Assembly: GCA_002842755.1 (NCBI GenBank)
Contig: PHDU01000009.1
Coordinates: 1 to 64,000 of the forward strand
DNA: 64,000 nt
Direction: 5' to 3'
DNA from: Bacteroidetes bacterium HGW-Bacteroidetes-1
GTDB lineage: Bacteria; Bacteroidota; Bacteroidia; Bacteroidales; F082
The notes below the pieces were generated by a model. That model did no database searches and had not been told where the DNA came from. It was given only the letters and a program-made list of their open reading frames with translations. The translations under genes were made by a program, and so were the position numbers. This document shows positions 1-8,654 of the stretch, piece after piece (positions within the stretch are counted from its first letter, which is position 1; each line of letters starts with the position of its first letter).

Positions 1-112
1 GTGAATTATAGATGAATCCAAAAGCTGTTATGGTAGAATGCCGATGGATAGAAATGTTAGGCCAATTGAGTGAGCGATAATTGGACTATTACATTTCTCC
101 TTTCGGTATTAA
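1..112. repeat. ~110-bp direct repeat, copy 1 (window edge)
   Basis: This stretch matches 31871-31981 over about 111 bases with one substitution and one single-base indel. The match ends abruptly at TATTAA, after which the two loci differ completely. It contains a small dyad (CCAATT ... AATTGG, 62-83). Because the window starts inside the match, the true left end is not visible. No transposase is attached. A GTG-initiated frame inside the repeat stops after about 25 codons here, but runs into an ORF6N gene at the second copy. Confidence 0.85.
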
Positions 113-189
113 AAGTAATAATTGCCTACTATAATGGTGGATCGTAAACAATCGTTTCTGAAATAGTTCAACATCAATATTTCAAGACT

Positions 190-275
190 ATTCAACCTGC
201 TTCGGGGTTGATCCACTGATTAGCCTTAGCTTCCAGTGCAACCGGTGGTTATTAATAATGAACTCCGAAGGAGTT
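190..275. repeat. Structured intergenic element with three stem-loops
   Basis: Three short hairpins follow each other: CAACC/GGTTG (193-210), CACTG/CAGTG (214-238) and a perfect AACTCC-GAA-GGAGTT (261-275). The last lies 8 bases beyond the stop of the minus-strand gene ending at 284, so it could help end transcription, although no T-run follows. The layout resembles dispersed non-coding repeats common between Bacteroidota genes. That family link is from memory and has not been tested. Confidence 0.4.
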
Positions 276-283
276 TATCAGCC

Positions 284-829
284 CTATTTAATATAGATCT
301 TAAAATCCTTTTCAGGTAAAAAATTTGTTTTGTTCCAATAAAACACATTGTTTTCTTGCCTGTCAGGCTTATAAGAAAACGCATCAATAGCTACAAGTGA
401 ATCTATAGAAAGTGAATAGGAAGCATACTGTAGTGCCTCCTTCCATATTTTTGTGGAAGTTAAAATGTAAATGTTTTCTTTAGATACTGGTTGTACGTAT
501 GAAAGATGCAGACTTATTGTATCACCTGCAAAGACTGTAAGCCTAAAAACAATTCCTGATTTCTTAAGCTGAAATTGTAGAGGTTGGACATAAGTCACAT
601 TGAATACTCTTTTTACATTAACAGAGTCGGCACTGATAGCAAACGGGAAATATATAATCTGAGTGATATCACTGTTGGTGTAGTTGACAAATTGGTACAA
701 TCCATTGATCGAAAAGCTTGCTTCGTCAATACGAAAATCAATATTTTCGCCAATAAAACTTAACTTTGATTGGCTTGAAACAAGCATCGGAAGCCATAAC
801 CCTAAAAGAAACCATGATAATCTGTTCAT
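284..829 (-). CDS. Secreted protein of unknown function
   Basis: A 181-residue protein with a typical signal peptide (hydrophobic residues 6-17, likely cleaved near SSQS). The rest looks beta-rich and has no catalytic motif that I recognise. It contains no cysteines after the signal and lacks a type IX sorting domain. Its ATG overlaps the stop of the upstream gene by four bases (ATGA), so the two are almost certainly co-transcribed and co-translated. A role together with the sorted protein next to it is possible but is only an inference from this coupling. Confidence 0.65.
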   Translation of the reverse strand: MNRLSWFLLGLWLPMLVSSQSKLSFIGENIDFRIDEASFSINGLYQFVNYTNSDITQIIYFPFAISADSVNVKRVFNVTYVQPLQFQLKKSGIVFRLTVFAGDTISLHLSYVQPVSKENIYILTSTKIWKEALQYASYSLSIDSLVAIDAFSYKPDRQENNVFYWNKTNFLPEKDFKIYIK

Positions 830-1851
830 TCAGTAATAAGGATCATTTCAGAAGCTAAAATAGTGTTTGCCATCCGGAAATATAAGATATATACACCTGC
901 TTCGTAAGAAATATTGATGCGACCTGTGGCATTGTTTATCTTTTCTGACCAAAGTAATTTTCCGTCAACTGTTAACAGCTCGATACGTAAATCTGTCGAC
1001 TTATAAGGCAAATCAATTTCATATTTTAAGTATCCGGTTTTTGAAACGGGGTTAGGATAAAGCCTCAGCGAGTTATTTGCTGTTTCTTTTTTATTAAGCC
1101 CTACCCACAAAGTGTCTAAAAGGTAAAAGTCTGCAATCACAGCGGAATCAGGTTCCATTGCATAAATTATAGGTTCAGTAGAGCAATATCTTAGTGTTTG
1201 ATCATCATAATAAAGCAACCAATTTAAACTTGTATGCTTTGAAAGTACCCTGGTTGAATATTGTCCAAAAGTGTTGGTTGTAAATGAGTTTATTTCAAAA
1301 TTAAATGTTCTGTTAGGAATAGGAATATTATTTAAATCATACACAACGCCACTTAAAGTGCCCATGCAACCAATTGTATCATTTGGTAATCCTAATGTTG
1401 GGGATTTATCTTTAACGTAAGCATTATAGTAACTCAGTGATTGGCCATTTCTGGGATAACTGATAACAGCTTCTGGCATGTTTCCATATATTAAACCATC
1501 CTCAAACATCATATCCATCGAATACCACCTGATCTTCAGGGCATCCCCATACCTATTGAGGTTGAAGTATTCATCCAGGTTATTTTCGTTAAGCGCAAGA
1601 TATCCTTCTTCATATTGAAAATTATTACCGGTATATTGAACGGTGTCAGTTGAAGAAAGAAAAAACACACTATCAAAACCCATTATCCCGGGGTCAACAC
1701 CAAAATAATATAGTTCCAGAGTCCAGTTGTCTGTTTCGTTAAAATACAATTCCGAAATGAAAATAGTAGGTGTTGGAATTGGATTGGCGAAAGAAAAACA
1801 ATGTAAGAATAGAATGATTGATGTCAGAAATAAAAACAATTTCCTTTTCAT
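826..1851 (-). CDS. Secreted protein with type IX sorting domain
   Basis: A 341-residue exported protein. A signal peptide covers roughly residues 1-22 (ends SFANP). A carboxypeptidase-regulatory-like segment starts near residue 163 (GTLSGVVYDLNNIPIPN). The last ~80 residues form a Por/T9SS type A sorting domain, recognisable by LRLYPNPV, a GKLLW turn and GVYILYF before the end. Proteins with this tail cross the outer membrane through the type IX system and are attached to the surface or released. The passenger region has no enzyme motif that I can identify. It is the first gene of a two-gene unit with the 181-residue protein. Confidence 0.75.
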   Translation of the reverse strand: MKRKLFLFLTSIILFLHCFSFANPIPTPTIFISELYFNETDNWTLELYYFGVDPGIMGFDSVFFLSSTDTVQYTGNNFQYEEGYLALNENNLDEYFNLNRYGDALKIRWYSMDMMFEDGLIYGNMPEAVISYPRNGQSLSYYNAYVKDKSPTLGLPNDTIGCMGTLSGVVYDLNNIPIPNRTFNFEINSFTTNTFGQYSTRVLSKHTSLNWLLYYDDQTLRYCSTEPIIYAMEPDSAVIADFYLLDTLWVGLNKKETANNSLRLYPNPVSKTGYLKYEIDLPYKSTDLRIELLTVDGKLLWSEKINNATGRINISYEAGVYILYFRMANTILASEMILITE

Positions 1852-1913
1852 GTTATTCCGGTTTATTGATTAACTCGTGGGGAAACATTTTTTAATGCTT
1901 TCGTTTAACAGTA

Positions 1914-1944
1914 CAAAGATAATACCTTTGAATCTGAAAATCAA
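1914..1944 (-). promoter_or_regulatory. Bacteroidota-type promoter
   Basis: On the minus strand TATCTTTG (1914-1921) fits the -7 consensus TAnnTTTG. A TTG (1942-1944) lies 20 bases upstream, the expected -33 position. It would drive the two secreted-protein genes from about 63 bases upstream of the ATG. Confidence 0.45.
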
Positions 1945-2168
1945 CACATTCTAACTATATTTTAGAAATATTATCTTCTGAATAGATAGTTAGTATGCTG
2001 GTAAGTCTTGATTACAAATTTTTCTGGAGTCATTTATTAAGATCTGATAAGTAATTGTGCCCAATTGAATTTAATCCTGCTTTCCCCTCTCCTAAAAAGT
2101 AGAGGTTCATATTATCAGTCAAAAACACTATTTTTATTTTTAAACGGACGGTTGATTGCAAGAACGCT

Positions 2169-2176
2169 TAATTTTG
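2169..2176 (+). promoter_or_regulatory. Promoter -7 box of mrdA-rodA
   Basis: TAATTTTG matches TAnnTTTG exactly and lies 22 bases upstream of the ATG at 2198. A TTG 14 bases upstream is a poor -33 match. The box argues against the alternative TTG start at 2156, which would lie upstream of the promoter. Confidence 0.4.
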
Positions 2177-2197
2177 CAGCTGAATCTTCTACTTTTT

Positions 2198-4018
2198 ATG
2201 ACAGGCGGGCAATATCATTTTCGTAAAAATATCATTATTCTTATCATTTTGGTGATAGGAAGCGTATTTATCATTCGCCTGTTTTTTCTACAAGTCATTG
2301 ATAAAACATACAAGCTTTCATCACAAAACAACGTATTGCGTTTTGTAACCCAATACCCTGCCCGGGGAACAATTTTTGATCGCAATGGTGAGTTACTGGT
2401 TTATAATGAAGCTGCTTATGACCTGCTGGTTGTACCTCGTCAGGCTAAAATAGCGGATACATTGGCACTATGTCGTCTTTTACGCATCGATATTGAATCG
2501 TTTCGCGCAAGAATGAATATCGCGCGGAACTATTCACGTTACCGCCCATCCGTTTTTTTAGACCAGATTTCAAAAGAGGATTATGGTTTCATTGTAGAGA
2601 AACTATATCAATATCCGGGATTTTTCTTTCAGGCACGTACTTTACGCAAGTATCCGCGACCCATTGCAGCGCATATTTTGGGAGATGTTGGTGAAGTAAA
2701 CAACAACGACCTTCAACGCGATCCGCACTATCGTATGGGTGACTACATAGGAAAGTCGGGGATTGAAAAGTTTTACGAAAAGGAGCTACGTGGAGAAAAG
2801 GGAATGAGGATAATGTTGGTGGATGTGCATAACCGCGAAAAGGGTAGCTACTACGATGGCTTGTACGATACCATGCCTGTCACCGGGAAAAATCTTCATC
2901 TTGGCCTTGATGCTGTTTTGCAGGCTTATGGGGAAAAACTTATGCAGAATAGAACAGGTAGTATCGTTGCCATCGATCCTGCCTCAGGCGAAATACTGGC
3001 GCTTGTCAGTAGTCCGGCCTTCGACCCAAACCTGCTTGTGGGTAGGGTGAGAGGTGAAAACTACAACCTGTTACTGAACAATGAAAACAAACCGCTTATC
3101 AACAGAGCGATCAGCGGGACATATCCTCCCGGATCAACGTTTAAGCTGGTCAATGCTTTGGTAGCTTTACAGAGTAATTCAATTGATGAATACACACAAT
3201 TCAGCTGTCAGGGTAAGGGAAGCCTTCCTATCCGTTGCACACACAATCATACTACTCCTTTATCAGTTAGAGCCGCAATCGAAACCTCATGCAATCCCTT
3301 TTTCTGGAATACTTTTCGTAGTATCCTTACCAATTCGCAATTGAAAGGTCAAAAAAACGCTTTCGATTACTGGAATCAGAAAATGCATGCCTTTGGACTC
3401 GGACATCGGTTTGATACAGATATCCCTTTTGAAGTAGCCGGAAACATCCCATCTCGTGAGTATTACGACAAAGTGTATAAAGGAAGCTGGAACGCCCTTA
3501 CGGTTCGCTCGCTCAGCATTGGTCAGGGAGAAATACTTCTGACTCCATTGCAGCTGGCTAATCTGGCTGCAATTATTGGAAATGAAGGCACTTATTATCC
3601 TCCTCACCTGGCACATCAGATTGGGGAGCAACACGACAGTATGCCGGCAAAACATCAAGTGCTGCTTCATACAGGAGTTGATGCCAGATATTTCAAACTT
3701 GTTAAAGAAGCAATGCTCGATGTTTTTGAAGGCGGAGGTGGAACAGCGCGCCGCTATAAAGTTGCTGATTTTAAAGCGGCGGGAAAAACGGGAACTGTCC
3801 AAAATCCGCATGGCGAAGACCATTCATTGTTTTTAGCTTTCGCTCCTTTTGAAAAACCAACCATTGCCATTTCAGTGGTGGTAGAAAATGCTGGTTTTGG
3901 TTCTACTTGGGCTGCTCCTATCGCCAGTCTAATGATGGAATTATATATCACAGGCGAGGTGAAACGACCGCAGCTTGAGGAATTTTTAATACCGAAAACT
4001 ATAAGCAACACCCCATGA
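2198..4018 (+). CDS. mrdA: Penicillin-binding protein 2 (transpeptidase, elongation)
   Basis: Class B PBP that cross-links peptidoglycan during side-wall growth together with RodA. There is one N-terminal membrane segment (residues ~10-30), then the PBP dimerisation region, then a transpeptidase domain. The active-site serine is in STFK (S313), followed by the SCN triad motif in the ETSCNPFFW segment and by KTGT near the C-terminus. Length is 606 residues from the ATG at 2198. I prefer this to an in-frame TTG at 2156 because a -7 promoter box lies between them. The stop overlaps the rodA ATG by four bases, so the two form an operon. Confidence 0.93.
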   Translation: MTGGQYHFRKNIIILIILVIGSVFIIRLFFLQVIDKTYKLSSQNNVLRFVTQYPARGTIFDRNGELLVYNEAAYDLLVVPRQAKIADTLALCRLLRIDIESFRARMNIARNYSRYRPSVFLDQISKEDYGFIVEKLYQYPGFFFQARTLRKYPRPIAAHILGDVGEVNNNDLQRDPHYRMGDYIGKSGIEKFYEKELRGEKGMRIMLVDVHNREKGSYYDGLYDTMPVTGKNLHLGLDAVLQAYGEKLMQNRTGSIVAIDPASGEILALVSSPAFDPNLLVGRVRGENYNLLLNNENKPLINRAISGTYPPGSTFKLVNALVALQSNSIDEYTQFSCQGKGSLPIRCTHNHTTPLSVRAAIETSCNPFFWNTFRSILTNSQLKGQKNAFDYWNQKMHAFGLGHRFDTDIPFEVAGNIPSREYYDKVYKGSWNALTVRSLSIGQGEILLTPLQLANLAAIIGNEGTYYPPHLAHQIGEQHDSMPAKHQVLLHTGVDARYFKLVKEAMLDVFEGGGGTARRYKVADFKAAGKTGTVQNPHGEDHSLFLAFAPFEKPTIAISVVVENAGFGSTWAAPIASLMMELYITGEVKRPQLEEFLIPKTISNTP

Positions 4019-5274
4019 GAGATAACAGGAGCATGTTTGCAAATATCGACTGGGGAGTTGTAATGATTTATGCCGCTCTGGTTTTTATTGGATGGATGAG
4101 CGTGTATTCGGCAGTTTATGATGAAGAACATAAAAGCATTTTCGATATTTCGCAGCGCTATGGAAAGCAGTTGCTTTGGATTGGTCTTGCAGCCCTTCTT
4201 GGAGCCATTGTTTTACTCATCGAACCTAAGGTATTCAATGCTTTTGGTTTTGTAATATACACTGTAACAATCATAATGCTAATTGCAGTATTGGTCTTTG
4301 GAACTACCATTTCTGGCAGTAAATCATGGTTTCAGATTGGGGGCTTTGCCCTTCAGCCGGCCGAATTTGCAAAATTCAGTACTGCACTGGCTCTGGCTGC
4401 ATATCTTGGAAGACTCAATACCGATCTGGATCAGTTGCGAACACAAGCTATCAGTGCCCTGATTATTTTTTTTCCTGCTCTTTTGATTTTATTGCAGTAC
4501 GACACGGGATCGGCTTTGGTATTTACTGCTTTTGTGTTGGTGCTTTTTCGCGAAGGTATGTCAGGAATTCCGCTTTTGATGGGATTGGCCGCAATGGTTT
4601 TGTTTTTGTTTACATTATATTTCCATCCACTTTATGTTATTCCGGGAATGGTTTTGCTTTTTGTTTTCGCTTTGTTTATGGTAAAAAGAAATGTCCCGAC
4701 TATTTTAAAACTTCTCGGTATTCTCATTGTCGCTTCTCTTTTTGTGTTAAGCGTTGAATATGTTTTCGACAACGTATTAGAACTTCATCAACGCACACGA
4801 ATCAATGTTTTACTTGGTCTTGATGATGATTTACGTGGAGCCGGATACAATGTTCATCAATCAAAGATTGCAATTGGCTCCGGAGGATTTTTTGGCAAGG
4901 GTTTTCTTAACGGTACCCAAACAAAATTCAATTTTGTTCCTGAGCAAAGCACCGATTTCATTTTTTGTACCGTTGGCGAAGAATGGGGTTTCCTTGGTTC
5001 AACGATTCTTATAGGCTTGTATGTGATGCTTTTTATTCGTTTGATAAAAATGGCTGAACGGCAACGATCAGTATTTGCAAGAGTTTATGGGTACTCTGTT
5101 GTGGCAGTGCTCTTCTTTCATTTTGCCATCAATATTGGAATGACCATTGGGCTGGCTCCCGTAATAGGTATCCCGCTGCCCTTTGTGAGCTATGGTGGTT
5201 CAAGCCTTTGGGCGTTCACTTTGATGCTGTTTGTATTTATCCGGCAAGATGCCTACAGATTGAACGTTCTTTAG
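4015..5274 (+). CDS. rodA: Rod-shape protein RodA (SEDS glycosyltransferase)
   Basis: A 419-residue polytopic membrane protein of the FtsW/RodA/SpoVE family, the peptidoglycan polymerase partner of PBP2. About ten hydrophobic segments are visible. The family signature near the C-terminus is clear (PVIGIPLPFVSYGGSS), and the loop with FIFCTVGEEWGFLG is typical of the conserved periplasmic region. ATGA overlap with mrdA. FtsW is excluded as the better name by the mrdA partner and the absence of division genes nearby. Confidence 0.93.
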   Translation: MRDNRSMFANIDWGVVMIYAALVFIGWMSVYSAVYDEEHKSIFDISQRYGKQLLWIGLAALLGAIVLLIEPKVFNAFGFVIYTVTIIMLIAVLVFGTTISGSKSWFQIGGFALQPAEFAKFSTALALAAYLGRLNTDLDQLRTQAISALIIFFPALLILLQYDTGSALVFTAFVLVLFREGMSGIPLLMGLAAMVLFLFTLYFHPLYVIPGMVLLFVFALFMVKRNVPTILKLLGILIVASLFVLSVEYVFDNVLELHQRTRINVLLGLDDDLRGAGYNVHQSKIAIGSGGFFGKGFLNGTQTKFNFVPEQSTDFIFCTVGEEWGFLGSTILIGLYVMLFIRLIKMAERQRSVFARVYGYSVVAVLFFHFAINIGMTIGLAPVIGIPLPFVSYGGSSLWAFTLMLFVFIRQDAYRLNVL

Positions 5275-5314
5275 AAGACGTTTCTTTTTTAGTTTAAAAC
5301 TTCTTATCTGTCCA

Positions 5315-6217
5315 ATGAATAAACCTACACTCGTTATTATGGCTGCCGGAATGGGCAGCCGGTATGGAGCAACCAAACAGATAGATGTTTTTGGGCCATC
5401 AGGTGAAAGTTTGATGGATTATGCTATTTATGATGCTATTAATCTGGGTTTTGGAAAAATAGTTATTGTGGTAAGTCCTACCATCGAACATGCGATACAG
5501 GAACGTTATCAATTTGTCAAAGCGTTTGGATTGGATTTTCATACAGCCTTACAAAGCCTGGAAGTGTTCGATTTCGGAATCAAAACTCCAACGAATCGCA
5601 TAAAACCCTGGGGCACCGGACACGCCCTCCTTATGGCAGAAAAATATGTGACAGAACCTTTTGTGCTTATTAATGCAGATGATTTCTATGGACATCAGAC
5701 GCTTGAAAAAACAGCAAGTCGAATCGTGACTATGCCAGTGGTGAACCGACATGTGCTGACGGCTTTCCGGCTGAAAAATACGCTTTCAGAGCATGGATTC
5801 GTCTCTCGGGCTGTTTGCAAAACGGATGCAAAGAATTTGCTGGTCGAAATATTGGAAGCGGAATCAATTGGACGCGATGCGGCGGGTAACATTATAATAT
5901 CAATGCCCGAACAATTTTCAGGAGCAGCAGGCGAACGTATGGTTTCGATGAACTGCTGGGGATTTAGTCCTTCTATTTTCACTCCTTTGAAACGACTTTT
6001 TGAGGCGTTTTTGCACGCTGATAATCTTGAAAGCGCAGAGTTTTTCATTCCGTTTGCCATTCAACAATTAATTGGCGCAAAAGAAATATCGGTAGAAGTT
6101 AATTGTACTGAGCAACCGTGGTTTGGTGTTACCTGGCCTGAAGATAAAGCTTATGTCAGAAGTCGTATTCTTCAACTGGTGGATCAAGAGCAATATCCAG
6201 AAAAGCTTTTTGGCTGA
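5315..6217 (+). CDS. Nucleotidyltransferase family protein (sugar-nucleotide type)
   Basis: A 300-residue protein that opens with the nucleotide-binding signature of the NTP-transferase fold (VIMAAGMGSRYGATKQ). A GTGHALLMAE segment and INADDFYG, probably the metal-binding aspartates, lie in the expected order. Such enzymes join a sugar phosphate or similar substrate to a nucleotide. The substrate cannot be read from the sequence. It follows rodA by 40 bases on the same strand and may share its transcript. Confidence 0.75.
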   Translation: MNKPTLVIMAAGMGSRYGATKQIDVFGPSGESLMDYAIYDAINLGFGKIVIVVSPTIEHAIQERYQFVKAFGLDFHTALQSLEVFDFGIKTPTNRIKPWGTGHALLMAEKYVTEPFVLINADDFYGHQTLEKTASRIVTMPVVNRHVLTAFRLKNTLSEHGFVSRAVCKTDAKNLLVEILEAESIGRDAAGNIIISMPEQFSGAAGERMVSMNCWGFSPSIFTPLKRLFEAFLHADNLESAEFFIPFAIQQLIGAKEISVEVNCTEQPWFGVTWPEDKAYVRSRILQLVDQEQYPEKLFG

Positions 6218-6260
6218 TACATCTTTTTAAACACAAGGGTATTGGAGCTGTAATCTTTCA

Positions 6261-7775
6261 CTATTTGATGAATGCCCATTCCGGAAACTCAGCCAGATTG
6301 ATATCAAATACATAACTTCCCCAGAAATACATCATCAGGCTGATAATCAATGCTCCAATAAGGTTTAGTGCCAGCCCTGTACGTGCCATCTGACCTATTG
6401 TGATGCGGGAAGTTCCAAAAATGATTGCATTAGGCGGCGTAGCAACTGGAAGCATAAATGCCATGGATGCTGATAATGTTGCGGGAATCATCAGCAAAAG
6501 CGGATTTATTTCCGTATGAATGGCAATGCCTGCCAGCACAGGTAAAAGGATTTCCGTTGTGGCAGTATTTGAGGTTAACTCTGTAAGAAAAGTCATTATT
6601 AGTGAGATGAACAAAATCACAATAAAAATATTATATTCCGATACCCACTCCAGTTGACCGCCAAACCAAAGTGAAAGACCTGAAACTTTAAAACCAGATG
6701 CCAGAGCAAAACCGCCTCCAAAAAGCAACAAAATGTGCCAGGGTAATTTTGCGGCGGTGTTCCAGTCGAGAAGGGTAGTGTGTTTGTTTCTTGAAGAAGG
6801 AACTAAAAACAGGACCAAAGCCATCATAATTGCAACAGTACCATCGTTGATGTACTTGCTATTAGAAAAAATATTGCTCCAGCCGGGAATCTTAAAAAAC
6901 CCAATTTCAAGATCAGTACGGAAAAGCCACAGGAAAGAGAGTAAAACAAATACAACAAAAACAACTCTTTCCTCCTGTGTTGTTTTTCCCAGCGATTTTA
7001 ATTGATTCCCAAAGGTGTTTTTTTCAGGTTTGACCCATTCATCTTTATTGGGTTTAAAAGAAAAATATAGATATAGCCAGGCAACAACAAAAAACAAGAT
7101 GGAAAATGGTAAAGCGAATACCAACCAATTGGTAAAGGCAATTTCCGGAGCAGCCGGAAAATAAATATGAAAAATCCGGCTAAAGGATAAATTTGGCGGT
7201 GTGCCAACAAGGGTTGCAACCCCTCCAATGGAGGCACCATATGCAATACCCAGCAAAAGTCCGATGCTGTATCTTGAAATATTTTTTTTTGAAACAAGCT
7301 CTTCCAGCTGGTGAATAACAGAAAGGGCAATGGGTAGCATCATCATCGCAGTTGCTGTGTTGGAAATCCACATGGAAAGGAAAAAGGAGGCAAACATAAA
7401 ACCAAGAAGAATTCGTGCTGGTCCGGTACCAATAAAATGTAGAATATGCAAGGCTATACGTTTGTGTAAGCCCCATCGCTGCATGGCAAGAGCTACCAGA
7501 AACCCTCCCATGAAAAGAAAAATGACATCATTGAAATAAGCCGAAGAAACTTCTTTTCCATCCATTATTCCGAAAAGTGGAAATAAGGCTACAGGAATAA
7601 GCGAAGTAACTGCAAGTGGCACGGCTTCGGTAATCCACCAAACTGCCATTAGTAAGGCCACGCAAAAAGTATAGGTAACGGAGGGATTACCCGGATCAAG
7701 TTTGACAAAGATCAAAACATATATAATGAGAAGGGGAGTAAGTAGAAAACTGATAATACGTTTCGTTTTTGTCAT
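6261..7775 (-). CDS. SLC13/DASS family sodium-coupled anion transporter
   Basis: A 504-residue inner-membrane protein with about 11-12 hydrophobic segments. The two internal repeats each carry the family SNT motif (WISNTATAMMMLP and LTSNTATTEILLP), which binds sodium and the carboxylate in characterised members. WWITEAVPLAVTSLIP near the N-terminus is another conserved block. Members import di- and tricarboxylates (succinate, malate, citrate) or sulfate; the substrate here is not determinable. It converges with the nucleotidyltransferase gene and stands alone on its strand. Confidence 0.88.
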   Translation of the reverse strand: MTKTKRIISFLLTPLLIIYVLIFVKLDPGNPSVTYTFCVALLMAVWWITEAVPLAVTSLIPVALFPLFGIMDGKEVSSAYFNDVIFLFMGGFLVALAMQRWGLHKRIALHILHFIGTGPARILLGFMFASFFLSMWISNTATAMMMLPIALSVIHQLEELVSKKNISRYSIGLLLGIAYGASIGGVATLVGTPPNLSFSRIFHIYFPAAPEIAFTNWLVFALPFSILFFVVAWLYLYFSFKPNKDEWVKPEKNTFGNQLKSLGKTTQEERVVFVVFVLLSFLWLFRTDLEIGFFKIPGWSNIFSNSKYINDGTVAIMMALVLFLVPSSRNKHTTLLDWNTAAKLPWHILLLFGGGFALASGFKVSGLSLWFGGQLEWVSEYNIFIVILFISLIMTFLTELTSNTATTEILLPVLAGIAIHTEINPLLLMIPATLSASMAFMLPVATPPNAIIFGTSRITIGQMARTGLALNLIGALIISLMMYFWGSYVFDINLAEFPEWAFIK

Positions 7776-7971
7776 AATGCTTTGCCAAGAAGATGTAAGT
7801 AAATATTTTTAATCTTCCGCACACAAAAAACAATTCCTTCCTCTTTTTTTCTTCTCTCATGAATGAATCTTGCATCCTTTTGGTTCATGACTTATATGTG
7901 AAGAGGAGTTGAATTCATTACAAAATTAAAATTTTATGCATGAATGTCAAATGTTACAATCAGAACAAAAT

Positions 7972-7998
7972 AAAAAAAAGTCCCGGAAAATCCAGGAC
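7972..7998 (-). terminator. Rho-independent terminator of the small secreted repeat protein
   Basis: On the minus strand GTCCTGG pairs with CCGGGAC (one mismatch) around a five-base loop and is followed by eight T residues. It lies 60 bases after the stop at 8059. Confidence 0.8.
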
Positions 7999-8058
7999 CT
8001 TTCAATTTAACCAACACAAAATTCATGAAGTATGAAAATATTTTTACTGTTTTATTTT

Positions 8059-8403
8059 TTAGTTTTTTAGACTCTCAACAACTTTTGCCGTATCAAAAGG
8101 AATATCATCAATATAATCTTCTTCTGATATTCTTTGAGAAGAGAAAGTCGCGATGTTATTTAATTGTGATTGAGCAATCTCTTGGGTGTTGAAAGGAATA
8201 TCGTTGATAAATCCTTCTTCTGTCAATTCAAATTCAATATTCAACGCTTTCTCAAGTCTGCTTTCACTGCTGATTGTTGTTGTGTTGAATGGGATATCGT
8301 TGATGTAGGATTCTTCCTGCATTTTAAATATGAGTCCTTCTGCTTTAAGTTGGAACATGCTGAATAAGACTGCGATCAGGGTGAATGTTATTTTTGTTTT
8401 CAT
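8059..8403 (-). CDS. Small secreted protein with three DIPF repeats
   Basis: A 114-residue protein with a signal peptide (residues 1-21, ending LKAEG). The mature part consists of three copies of a 12-residue motif, E-E-x-[YF]-I-[ND]-D-I-P-F-[ND]-T, starting at residues 30, 62 and 94, i.e. with an exact 32-residue period. The segments between them are polar and helix-like. No cysteine, metal site or enzyme motif is present. I do not recognise the family. It is monocistronic: a clear terminator follows, and the next gene upstream ends 250 bases away behind its own hairpin. Confidence 0.7.
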   Translation of the reverse strand: MKTKITFTLIAVLFSMFQLKAEGLIFKMQEESYINDIPFNTTTISSESRLEKALNIEFELTEEGFINDIPFNTQEIAQSQLNNIATFSSQRISEEDYIDDIPFDTAKVVESLKN

Positions 8404-8625
8404 GATGTATAATATTAATTTTTTTCAATTCGTTGTTATGCTATCTATTATTCAAGTATCGTGCCATGTATTTTAAAATACTGATATAATGATATTTAAA
8501 CCTTTATTTTCTAAACAATCAAGAGTATAAATTGTTCGAACCATGACAAAGCATGTCCGGAAATGTACAATTTGACAGAAAACTAAAATCAGAGAATAAT
8601 GAACGGTATTTGGAGAAATGTTTTT

Positions 8626-8650
8626 TAGTGTTTAATGAACATAAACACTA
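8626..8650 (-). terminator. Hairpin downstream of the acyl-protein synthetase gene
   Basis: Perfect nine-base inverted repeat TAGTGTTTA / TAAACACTA with a seven-base loop, five bases beyond the stop codon at 8655. It has no T-run on the minus strand, so it may act in mRNA stability rather than as an intrinsic terminator. Confidence 0.4.
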
Positions 8651-8654
8651 ACCG

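Noticed and set aside
2156-2197. TTG start for mrdA giving 14 extra residues
   Set aside because: A matching -7 box (2169-2176) lies inside this stretch, and the ATG at 2198 gives the normal start before the membrane anchor.
3287-3823. Long antisense frame in mrdA
   Set aside because: It overlaps well-supported transpeptidase motifs on the other strand and shows no domain.
7776-8058. Possible small RNA between the DASS transporter and the repeat protein
   Set aside because: The only structure is the terminator at 7972-7998; no promoter of its own was seen.
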